From Bacteroidales bacterium (GTDB taxonomy: Bacteria; Bacteroidota; Bacteroidia; Bacteroidales; VadinHA17), in assembly GCA_003155705.1 (NCBI GenBank), contig PMEC01000206.1, positions 10,988 to 20,468 on the forward strand: a DNA stretch of 9,481 nucleotides. Direction: 5' to 3'. Position numbers and translations under genes: made by a program. The notes under the pieces are model-generated. The model did no database searches and was not told where the DNA came from. It saw nothing but the letters and a program-made list of their open reading frames with translations. Positions 1-6,642 of this stretch are shown piece after piece. Every line of letters starts with the position of its first letter. Positions within the stretch are counted from its first letter, which is position 1.

Positions 1-311
1 GATACAGTTTCATCAAGTTCATGAATACCGCACGTTACATCAGTCATGAAAAGTATTACATCAGCTTCTTCAATTGCCAGCAGGACCTGTTTGTTTATCT
101 CTTCTTCAAAAATATCTTCAGAGTTTTCCACGAAACCGCCGGTGTCAATAACCGAAAAATCAACCCCGTTCCAGTTGGCCTTTCCATAGTTACGGTCGCG
201 GGTCACTCCACTGACTTCATCTACAATTGCCTCGCGCGACTCAGTAAGCCTGTTGAAGAGTGTCGACTTCCCGACATTAGGTCTGCCTACTATTGCAACT
301 ATCTTACTCAT
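1..311 (-). CDS. der: Ribosome assembly GTPase Der (EngA), N-terminal 103 residues, cut by the window edge
   Basis: Der is a double-GTPase-domain protein needed for maturation of the 50S ribosomal subunit. Only the start of its first G domain is present; the rest lies beyond position 1. The translated reverse strand shows the P-loop GRPNVGKS at residues 9-16, the switch I region VTRDR at 37-41, and DTGG at 56-59. DTGG in place of DTPG is characteristic of the first Der domain and separates it from Era. The ATG at 311-309 places the P-loop nine residues from the N-terminus, as is usual for Der. No Shine-Dalgarno sequence precedes it. It lies 18 bases after the era stop codon and is probably the third gene of the same operon. 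Full-length Der proteins are about 430-490 residues, so roughly three quarters is missing here because of the window, not because the gene is broken. Confidence 0.93.
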   Translation of the reverse strand, partial: MSKIVAIVGRPNVGKSTLFNRLTESREAIVDEVSGVTRDRNYGKANWNGVDFSVIDTGGFVENSEDIFEEEINKQVLLAIEEADVILFMTDVTCGIHELDETV

Positions 312-329
312 ATCTGTTTTGATTTCATA

Positions 330-1208
330 TTAACGATATCCGAATTTCTTAAGCATCAGCGGTTTATCCCGCCATTCCTTGCTTACCTTCACATACATCT
401 CAAGAAAGATCTTTTTGCCAAAGAAATCCTCCATATCCAGTCTTGCTTCTGTTCCGACTTTCTTTAACATCTGCCCCTTATGACCTATAATTATACCTTT
501 CTGGCTATCTCTTGCGACATGGATAACAGCCCTGATGTTGGTCATTTTCTTTACTTCAGTGAAACTTTCAATCTCAATCTCTACCGAGTATGGTATTTCT
601 TTCTGGTAATTGAGCAGTATCTTTTCCCTTATTATCTCCGATGCAAAAAATCTTTCAAATTTATCGGTAAGCTGATCTTTAGGAAAATAGGCTGCACCCT
701 CAGGAAGCTTATCGAGAACTGAATGGAGCAGTATATCGAGGTTAAACCTTTTTAATGCAGATAAAGGAATAATGTCTGACCCGGGAAAAGTTTTGTCCCA
801 CGACTCAACGATCTTTTCAAGTTCTGCCTGGTTTGTCAGATCAATTTTATTGATGGCTATTATTACCGGTATTTTTGATTTTTTAATTCTCCCGATGTAT
901 TCACCATCTTTATCGACATGATCAGAAATATCTGTAACATAAATGATTACATCAGCATCTGAGAGAGCTATATTGACGAAACTCATCATCGACTCCTGAA
1001 GCTTATATTTCGGATTAAGTATCCCTGGTGTGTCGGAATAGACTATCTGGAAATCTTCCCCATTAACTATCCCCATTATCCGGTGGCGGGTGGTCTGAAC
1101 TTTAGGGGTAACAATGGATAGCTTCTCACCAACAAGGGCATTCATAATAGTTGACTTCCCTACATTAGGATTTCCCAGAATATTAACAAAACCTGATTTG
1201 TGGCTCAT
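330..1208 (-). CDS. era: GTPase Era
   Basis: Era is a GTP-binding protein that binds the 3' end of 16S rRNA and acts in 30S subunit assembly, at the cytoplasmic side. At 292 residues it has the normal family length. The G domain shows the P-loop GNPNVGKS at residues 12-19, an effector region with the paired threonines TT at 39-40, DTPG at 59-62, NKID at 120-123 and SAL at 150-152. The C-terminal half is a KH RNA-binding domain, with the conserved turn GHKG at 242-245 and the family ending that includes KVSKEWRDKP at about 274-283. The gene begins 10 bases after the stop of the upstream pseudouridine synthase gene and is followed 18 bases later by der, so the three are probably co-transcribed. 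All key motifs are intact. The identification is secure from the domain order alone. Confidence 0.97.
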   Translation of the reverse strand: MSHKSGFVNILGNPNVGKSTIMNALVGEKLSIVTPKVQTTRHRIMGIVNGEDFQIVYSDTPGILNPKYKLQESMMSFVNIALSDADVIIYVTDISDHVDKDGEYIGRIKKSKIPVIIAINKIDLTNQAELEKIVESWDKTFPGSDIIPLSALKRFNLDILLHSVLDKLPEGAAYFPKDQLTDKFERFFASEIIREKILLNYQKEIPYSVEIEIESFTEVKKMTNIRAVIHVARDSQKGIIIGHKGQMLKKVGTEARLDMEDFFGKKIFLEMYVKVSKEWRDKPLMLKKFGYR

Positions 1209-1218
1209 TCACCGGATA

Positions 1219-2010
1219 TTAATAGATTCCTCTTTTAAGCATGCTCACCTCTTTTTCTGTCAGGAACCTCCATTTCCCTCTTTGCAGATTCTTTTTCGTA
1301 AGTCCTGCAAAATAAACTCTGTCGAGTTTTTTAACTTTATAACCGAGTTTTTCAAAAAGCCGCCTAACTACCCTGTTTTGTCCTGAATGCAGTTCAATCC
1401 CAAGCTGACTCCTGTCCTCAGGGTCAGTATAGGAGACTGCATCAGCTGAAACTATTTCACCTTCAAGATCAACGCCCTCTGTCAGTTTAAAGAGATCGTT
1501 TTTGGAGACGACCCTGTCGAGAAAAACATGATAGATTTTCTTCCTGTTATATTTCGGATGAGTAAGCCTGCCTGCGAGATCACCATCATTTGTCAGAAGC
1601 AATACTCCGGTCGTAGATTTATCAAGCCTGCCGACAGGGTACACTCTTTCGGAGCATGCATTTCCAATCAGATCGATAACTGTATGGTCTGCGTGAGGAT
1701 CTTCAACAGTAGTTACATAATCTTTTGGTTTATTCAGAAGGATATAAACCTTCTTTTCTGCGTTAAGCTTCTTGTTTTTATATCTGATATCATCGCTGGT
1801 CGTGACTTTGGTTCCAAGATCAGTCACTTGCTTGCCATTTACTGTGATCCATCCCTTCTTGATAATTTCATCTGCATCACGGCGCGAACAGACACCGCTT
1901 CCTGCAATATACCTGTTAAGCCGGATAAGTTCTGTTTCCTGTTTTTTTTCGTCTACGGGCAACTTTTTTATTCTTATCCGTTGTCTGTCTGACGATTTCC
2001 TCTTATCCAT
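1219..2010 (-). CDS. rluB: RsuA/RluB-family rRNA pseudouridine synthase
   Basis: This enzyme isomerises a specific uridine in rRNA to pseudouridine. RluB acts on the central part of 23S rRNA and RsuA on 16S rRNA. An N-terminal basic stretch (residues 1-25) is followed by an S4 RNA-binding domain at about 28-75, with the typical LNRYIAGSGVCSRRDADEII signature. The catalytic domain carries GRLDKSTTGVLLLTNDG at 127-143, where Asp130 is the expected catalytic aspartate. It continues with HPKY at 151-154, a family-specific lysine-tyrosine pair at about 159-160, and the late motif GQNRVVRRLFEKLGY at 210-224. The 263-residue length fits RluB-like proteins. It is the first gene of the leftward operon with era and der. 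The specificity (RluB, RsuA or RluE) cannot be settled from sequence alone; the S4 domain excludes RluE-like forms that lack it and favours RluB. Confidence 0.85.
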   Translation of the reverse strand: MDKRKSSDRQRIRIKKLPVDEKKQETELIRLNRYIAGSGVCSRRDADEIIKKGWITVNGKQVTDLGTKVTTSDDIRYKNKKLNAEKKVYILLNKPKDYVTTVEDPHADHTVIDLIGNACSERVYPVGRLDKSTTGVLLLTNDGDLAGRLTHPKYNRKKIYHVFLDRVVSKNDLFKLTEGVDLEGEIVSADAVSYTDPEDRSQLGIELHSGQNRVVRRLFEKLGYKVKKLDRVYFAGLTKKNLQRGKWRFLTEKEVSMLKRGIY

Positions 2011-2030
2011 TCCAATTTATTATCAGCCTG

Positions 2031-2038
2031 CAAAGGTA
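2031..2038 (-). promoter_or_regulatory. Bacteroidota-type -7 promoter element for the rluB-era-der operon
   Basis: The reverse strand reads TACCTTTG, an exact match to the TAnnTTTG -7 consensus of the Bacteroidota primary sigma factor. It lies 20 bases upstream of the rluB ATG, implying a very short 5' leader. No convincing TTTG -33 element is found 19-21 bases further upstream, so the call rests on the -7 box and its position. Confidence 0.55.
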
Positions 2039-2076
2039 CAATTAATTAAGAATATTCCGGATTGATGATTTTTTTG

Positions 2077-2084
2077 CAACTTTG
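2077..2084 (+). promoter_or_regulatory. Candidate -7 promoter element for glmM
   Basis: CAACTTTG differs from the TAnnTTTG consensus only at its first base, and it lies 23 bases before the glmM start codon in the divergent intergenic region. A TTG occurs upstream at 2062-2064, but the 12-base spacing is too short for a -33 element. This is the best-placed candidate rather than a secure promoter. Confidence 0.33.
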
Positions 2085-2107
2085 TAGCTCTGTAAAAATA
2101 AATTCTG

Positions 2108-3490
2108 ATGACATTAATTAAATCCATTTCAGGTATCCGCGGTACGATTGGTGGTAAACCGGGAGAAAGCCTTTCACCTGTTGATATTGTGAAGTTTACA
2201 GCTGCGTTTGGTACCTGGATACAGAGAAGACAGAACTCAAAAAAAACAAGAATTGTAATCGGACGCGACGGACGAACTTCCGGGAAGATGGTAAGCGACC
2301 TTGTTACCTCCGCATTACAGGGGTTGGGTATCGATGTAACTGACCTTGAATTGGCGTCGACTCCAACTGTTGAAGTTGCTGTAACCGGATTAAAAGCAGG
2401 AGGTGGGATTATTATTACGGCAAGCCACAATCCGGCTAACTGGAATGCATTGAAACTTCTTAACGGGAATGGAGAATTTCTTTCGGCAAGCGATGGAAAT
2501 GAGATACTTCAGATTGTATTATCAGGAGAATATAGTTTTGCAGAACATAACAATCTGGGAACTGTCATAACTGATAAATCATGGGGAGAAAAACATATTG
2601 ACCGGATACTTAAACTTCGATTGGTTGATAAAGAAGCAATTAAGCTGGCCTCTCTTACGGTGGCAGTAGATTGTATTAATTCAGTAGGGGGTATTATTCT
2701 TCCGGAACTTCTTGAAAAGCTTGGAGTGAAAAGATCTGTTTTTCTGAATTCAGTTCCTGACGGCAACTTTGCGCATAATCCCGAACCACTTCCTGAGAAT
2801 CTTGAGGAGATATCTGAATACATGCAAAAGGAAAAAACAGATGTTGGTTTTGTAGTCGACCCTGATGTAGATCGCCTGGCAATAATATGTGAGGATGGCA
2901 GTATGTTTGGTGAGGAATACACCCTTGTTGCGGTGGCTGATTATGTCTTGCAGGATACTGTCGGAGCCACAGTATCCAATATGTCTTCCTCCAGGGCTTT
3001 AAAAGACGTCACGGAAAGTTATGGCGGACATTATTTTTCATCTGCTGTCGGAGAAGTGAATGTTGTCGAAGAGATGAAAAAAAGAGATGCTGTTATTGGA
3101 GGAGAAGGCAATGGAGGAATTATTTACCCGGAATTGCATTATGGCCGTGATGCATTGGCTGGGATAGCTCTTTTTCTGACGTTTCTGGCAAAACGGAAAA
3201 TAAAATGTTCCCGACTTAGGGCATCATATCCGTCTTATGTAATCGCCAAGAAAAAGCTAATGCTTGAACCCGGTACGGATATTGATAAGATTCTTGAGTT
3301 TGTTAAGACATATTTCAGTGATTGTGAGATTGATGAAAGAGATGGAATAAGGATTGAGCATGAAACCGGATGGGTTCATATCAGAAAGTCAAATACAGAA
3401 CCAATTATAAGAATTTATGCCGAAGGTATGTCCTCCGTAGATGCTGAAAGTCTTGCAGATGATGTAATAAGAATAATTAAGGAACTTTAG
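2108..3490 (+). CDS. glmM: Phosphoglucosamine mutase (alpha-D-phosphohexomutase family)
   Basis: GlmM converts glucosamine-6-phosphate to glucosamine-1-phosphate, the step before UDP-GlcNAc formation for peptidoglycan and lipopolysaccharide. The protein has 460 residues and the four-domain layout of the superfamily. The phosphoserine loop is TASHNP at 104-109, with Ser106 as the phosphorylated residue. The Mg-binding loop is DPDVDR at 251-256 (Asp251, 253 and 255). The sugar-specificity loop is GEGNGG at 332-337, and the phosphate-binding loop is RKSNTEP at 426-432. The N-terminus SISGIRGTIGG at 6-16 is also a family signature. The GEGNGG loop resembles archaeal-type GlmM rather than the GEQSGH loop of E. 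coli GlmM. A phosphomannomutase or phosphoglucomutase role is therefore possible, although Bacteroidota homologues of this form are usually called GlmM. It is divergent from the rluB operon and is transcribed alone or as the last gene before a 181-base gap. The start is the first ATG in frame and has no Shine-Dalgarno sequence. Confidence 0.8.
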   Translation: MTLIKSISGIRGTIGGKPGESLSPVDIVKFTAAFGTWIQRRQNSKKTRIVIGRDGRTSGKMVSDLVTSALQGLGIDVTDLELASTPTVEVAVTGLKAGGGIIITASHNPANWNALKLLNGNGEFLSASDGNEILQIVLSGEYSFAEHNNLGTVITDKSWGEKHIDRILKLRLVDKEAIKLASLTVAVDCINSVGGIILPELLEKLGVKRSVFLNSVPDGNFAHNPEPLPENLEEISEYMQKEKTDVGFVVDPDVDRLAIICEDGSMFGEEYTLVAVADYVLQDTVGATVSNMSSSRALKDVTESYGGHYFSSAVGEVNVVEEMKKRDAVIGGEGNGGIIYPELHYGRDALAGIALFLTFLAKRKIKCSRLRASYPSYVIAKKKLMLEPGTDIDKILEFVKTYFSDCEIDERDGIRIEHETGWVHIRKSNTEPIIRIYAEGMSSVDAESLADDVIRIIKEL

Positions 3491-3519
3491 TTTTTCTTTG
3501 TGTGTTTTAAACTGAGGAA

Positions 3520-3562
3520 TAAAAACTGTTGGTAGTGTGCCTTCTGCTCGTAACTGTTTTTA
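3520..3562 (+). terminator. Weak inverted repeat downstream of glmM, possible terminator
   Basis: An 11-base arm at 3520-3530 is complementary to 3552-3562 at 10 of 11 positions, with a loop of about 21 bases. The stem is A/T-rich and the loop is long. The 3' arm itself supplies a run of T. It lies 30 bases after the glmM stop codon, where a terminator would be expected, but it would be unstable compared with normal intrinsic terminators. Apart from this, the 3491-3671 gap shows only AT-rich sequence. A poor -7-like box, TACTTTCG at 3624-3631, may contribute to transcription of the exporter operon. Confidence 0.25.
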
Positions 3563-3671
3563 CCCGGATGTTAATTATTGTTAAATAAATTACCTTAAGC
3601 ATTAAAAAACTATACATTTTTAATACTTTCGAGCCTTCATTTTTTTGAATATTTAAATAAGCATATATAAG

Positions 3672-5264
3672 ATGAAAAGAACACTAATAATTGCAGGTAT
3701 AGTTGTGGTCGTGGCGGTAATAGCTTTGATTATTATAGGCAAGGCTACCGCAAAAAAGGACATTTCAACATTATTTGCAACGGCTGAGAAAGGTCAATTT
3801 GAGATACTTGTTACAACCACCGGGGAATTACAAGCCGAGTTTTCTACAGATATCAGAGGCCCTGAAATGACTCAAAGCAGAAATATCAGATCTATGGATA
3901 TCAAGATACAGGACCTTGTTGCTGAAGGAACGGAAGTTAAACAGGGCGATTATATTGCAGCGCTTGACAGGACAAGTTTTGATAATAGTTTGAAAGATGA
4001 GCTGGAAAGACTTGAGACATTGAACACGTCTTTTCAGATGAAATTACTTGATTCAGCTGTGACTCTAAGTAACCTGCGTGATAATATCAAAAATCAGGTA
4101 TTTTCTGTTGAAGAAGCCGGTATAACTCTTGAGCAGTCAAAATATGAGCCGCCAACCACAATCCGTGAAGCAGAAATAAATCTTGACAAAGCAAAAAGAA
4201 CACTCGAACAGCTGCAGAGAAGTTATGAACTAAGATACCAGCAGGCCAAATCAGATATAAAAAACAGTGAGACAGATATTATTAATGAGAGGCAGAGGGT
4301 AAAAGATCTTCAGGACGTTCTGGCCAAGTTTAACATTACTGCACCATCATCGGGAATGGTAATTTATAAAAAGGACAGAATGGGAACAAAAAGAAAAACG
4401 GGCTCCTCAATCAGTCCATTTGATCCCGTGGTTGCGACACTTCCCGATCTGAAATCGATGATATCATTGACCTACGTCAACGAAATAGATGTTAGCAAAG
4501 TTAAACCGGGGCAGAAAGTTTCCATTGTCGTTGATGCTTTCCCGGAAAGAGCCTATACGGGAGCTGTAGCTGCTGTTGCAAACATCGGTGAACAGCTTCC
4601 TAATGCCGATGCAAAAGTGTTCGAAGTGAGAATTAAGGTCGATGGATCGGATCCGATACTCAGACCTTCCATGACAACCGGGAATAAGATTGTTACAAAA
4701 ACAATTGATAATGTGGTGTTTATACCTCTTGAATGTGTTCAAACGGGAGAAGACAGCATTCCCGTAGTATATTTGAAGAACAGGACAAAACATATAGTTG
4801 TTCTTAGTGAATCAAATGAGAATAATGTGATTGTTGACAAAGGAGTAGAATCAGGTGATGTTCTTTATCTTAGTACTCCTCCAAACCCCGAGAAATTCAG
4901 ATTAATAGGTGAAGAACTAAAATCTGTGATCATAGAACGTGAGAAAGCAAAGAAAGAAGAAGAAATAAGGATCCGGAAAGAAGCTGAAAAAGCTTTGGAG
5001 GAACGATCCCAGATGATGCAGATTACTCCTGAAATGATGAAACAATTTCAAAATGGAAGGGGAGATAACCAGCAGGGTGGCAGACAAAGAGGAGATAATT
5101 CGCAAGTCGGCGGGCAGAGGAGTGGCAACAATCAATTCGGTCAGCAAGGCGGACAGCAGGGTGGTACAGTGGATACCGCCGCAATGAGACGTAGAATGAT
5201 GAATATGCAAAACGGACAGCAAAGAAATAACAGAGATACTACACGCAGAAGACAAAATAACTAA
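3672..5264 (+). CDS. Periplasmic adaptor (membrane fusion protein, MacA/HlyD-like) of a tripartite exporter
   Basis: The protein bridges an inner-membrane transporter to an outer-membrane channel. An N-terminal hydrophobic segment (residues 5-22) with no lipobox cysteine suggests that it stays anchored in the inner membrane. The two halves of the biotinyl-lipoyl domain are seen at about 83-99 (VAEGTEVKQGDYIAALD) and 221-232 (NITAPSSGMVIY). They flank a long helical hairpin at about 103-218, rich in heptad-like Leu, Glu and Lys. The beta-barrel domain follows at about 262-345, with VKPGQKVSIVVDAFPERAYTG at its centre, and a membrane-proximal domain reaches about 400. After this come a charged helix (about 421-449) and an unusual tail rich in Gln, Gly, Asn and Arg (about 460-530). 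At 530 residues it is longer than typical MacA proteins of about 370-400, and the tail explains the difference. It is the first gene of the operon, 7 bases ahead of the permease gene, whose MacB-like type favours an ABC role over an RND one. The substrate is unknown. Confidence 0.88.
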   Translation: MKRTLIIAGIVVVVAVIALIIIGKATAKKDISTLFATAEKGQFEILVTTTGELQAEFSTDIRGPEMTQSRNIRSMDIKIQDLVAEGTEVKQGDYIAALDRTSFDNSLKDELERLETLNTSFQMKLLDSAVTLSNLRDNIKNQVFSVEEAGITLEQSKYEPPTTIREAEINLDKAKRTLEQLQRSYELRYQQAKSDIKNSETDIINERQRVKDLQDVLAKFNITAPSSGMVIYKKDRMGTKRKTGSSISPFDPVVATLPDLKSMISLTYVNEIDVSKVKPGQKVSIVVDAFPERAYTGAVAAVANIGEQLPNADAKVFEVRIKVDGSDPILRPSMTTGNKIVTKTIDNVVFIPLECVQTGEDSIPVVYLKNRTKHIVVLSESNENNVIVDKGVESGDVLYLSTPPNPEKFRLIGEELKSVIIEREKAKKEEEIRIRKEAEKALEERSQMMQITPEMMKQFQNGRGDNQQGGRQRGDNSQVGGQRSGNNQFGQQGGQQGGTVDTAAMRRRMMNMQNGQQRNNRDTTRRRQNN

Positions 5265-5271
5265 GAATAAT

Positions 5272-6642
5272 ATGTTCAAAAGATATTACCATGACATTGA
5301 AATAGCGATTGAGTCAATTGCCTCAAACAAGCTTAAGTCCATCCTTACGGCTCTGGGTATCATTTTCGGAGTTGCGGCTGTAATCGCAATGCTTGCTATC
5401 GGAAAAGGCGCCAAACAAGAGATTCTCGAACAGATGAAAATGGTCGGGGTTAACAATATACTCATCAACCCTGTAATACCGGAAAAATCCTCAACATCAA
5501 CGGACCAGGGAGAAAAGCAACAGAAAAAATTCTCAAGGGGACTAAACATGTTAGACGTGGAATCAATACGTGAAGTAATTCCTTCAATGAAACGAATAAG
5601 TCCCGAGATATCATTTAATTCTACGGCTATGCTGAACGGCGTAAAATATACAGCCAAACTTGTAGGGGTTTCAAACGATTATTTCCAGTTGTACAATCTG
5701 CCACTTGTTTCCGGCGCTGTTTTTAATTCTTACCAGGAGAAAAATGGGATACAGGTCTGCATTATTGGTGCAAACATCAGGGCAAAATTCTTCAGCAAGA
5801 TCGACCCTCTGGGGCAGTACATAAAATTTAATGGTAACTGGCTTAAGGTCATCGGAGTGCTTCAGAAAACCAACGTCAGCCTGACAGGTTTCGAGGAGAA
5901 AGGAGTAAATGTTTATAATGACAATATTTATATTCCGATCCAGACGATGTTGATGAGATATCAGAACAGAGCACTTGTCAATACTAAGACTGTTTCCGAA
6001 GCTACAACAATGCAGTTTTTTGGTGGTGGTGGTGGGATGGCCCGAATCGTGGTGAGTAGTTCAGATGCTTCTTCAGATGCGGAAACAAATTATAACCAAC
6101 TCGATAGGATAGTAGTCCAGGTAGCAGAAACTGAACAGCTGAATGCAACAACAGAAACGCTTAGCAGAATGCTCTCAAGACGACATTCAAATGTTAAGGA
6201 TTTTGAAATTACTGTGCCGGAATTATTACTTAAACAGCAGCAGAGAACAAAGGATATTTTCAACATCGTTCTTGGTGCGATTGCAAGCATTTCTCTTATT
6301 GTGGGAGGGATCGGGATTATGAACATTATGTTCGCCTCAGTTATGGAAAGGATAAAGGAGATTGGAACAAGAATGGCGATAGGAGCTAAGAAAATGGATA
6401 TAGTTGTTCAGTTCCTTGCTGAAGCAGTTCTTATAAGTGTGATCGGTGGTTTTATTGGAATTTTCTTTGGAGTAATAATGGCGAAACTGATTGAGAAAAT
6501 AGCCGGCATTATGACAATTGTATCATTTTTCTCTGTATTTATTGCTTTCGGAGTTTCTGCTGCGGTGGGAGTTATATTTGGATATTCTCCTGCAAAAAGA
6601 GCCTCTGAAAAAGATCCGATAGAATCATTAAGGTATGAATAA
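5272..6642 (+). CDS. MacB/FtsX-type ABC transporter permease without ATPase domain
   Basis: This inner-membrane protein has the four-helix layout of the MacB/LolC/FtsX superfamily. One transmembrane segment lies near residues 23-44, a large periplasmic domain spans about 45-328, and three more segments lie near 329-350, 380-402 and 414-437. The coupling region MERIKEIGTRMAIGA at 358-372 and the C-terminal PAKRASEKDPIESLRYE are typical and contact the ATPase in known members. Canonical MacB has an N-terminal ATP-binding domain fused to this module. Here the protein begins directly at the first helix (MFKRYYHDIEIAIESIASNK), so the ATPase must be a separate polypeptide. In mechanotransmission systems such as MacAB-TolC, this module drives the periplasmic adaptor and outer-membrane channel rather than forming a membrane channel itself. 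Its neighbours are exactly such an adaptor (7 bases upstream) and a TolC-family protein (overlapping by 8 bases). A five-glycine run at 251-255 lies in a low-complexity loop of the periplasmic domain. Confidence 0.9.
   Translation: MFKRYYHDIEIAIESIASNKLKSILTALGIIFGVAAVIAMLAIGKGAKQEILEQMKMVGVNNILINPVIPEKSSTSTDQGEKQQKKFSRGLNMLDVESIREVIPSMKRISPEISFNSTAMLNGVKYTAKLVGVSNDYFQLYNLPLVSGAVFNSYQEKNGIQVCIIGANIRAKFFSKIDPLGQYIKFNGNWLKVIGVLQKTNVSLTGFEEKGVNVYNDNIYIPIQTMLMRYQNRALVNTKTVSEATTMQFFGGGGGMARIVVSSSDASSDAETNYNQLDRIVVQVAETEQLNATTETLSRMLSRRHSNVKDFEITVPELLLKQQQRTKDIFNIVLGAIASISLIVGGIGIMNIMFASVMERIKEIGTRMAIGAKKMDIVVQFLAEAVLISVIGGFIGIFFGVIMAKLIEKIAGIMTIVSFFSVFIAFGVSAAVGVIFGYSPAKRASEKDPIESLRYE

Noticed and set aside
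1528..1992. Open frame of 154 codons on the plus strand antisense to the pseudouridine synthase gene
   Set aside because: The minus-strand frame carries the S4 and catalytic motifs, and this one is a shadow without motifs.
2042..2049. Perfect 8-base palindrome TTAATTAA in the divergent intergenic region, as a possible operator
   Set aside because: Short, made only of A and T, present once, and expected by chance in such AT-rich spacer DNA.
2023..2430. Open frame of 135 codons on the minus strand overlapping the start of glmM
   Set aside because: It lies almost entirely antisense to a strongly supported gene, has no recognisable domain, and its composition follows from the glmM codons.
4917..5279. 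Open frame of 120 codons on the minus strand opposite the adaptor tail, rich in hydrophobic residues
   Set aside because: The apparent membrane-protein character is the mirror of Lys/Glu and Gln codons on the other strand. The adaptor frame is clearly the real one.
3672..6642. Possibility that the adaptor belongs to an RND pump
   Set aside because: The adjacent transporter has a four-helix MacB/FtsX layout with the KEIGTRMAIGA region, not the twelve-helix RND architecture.
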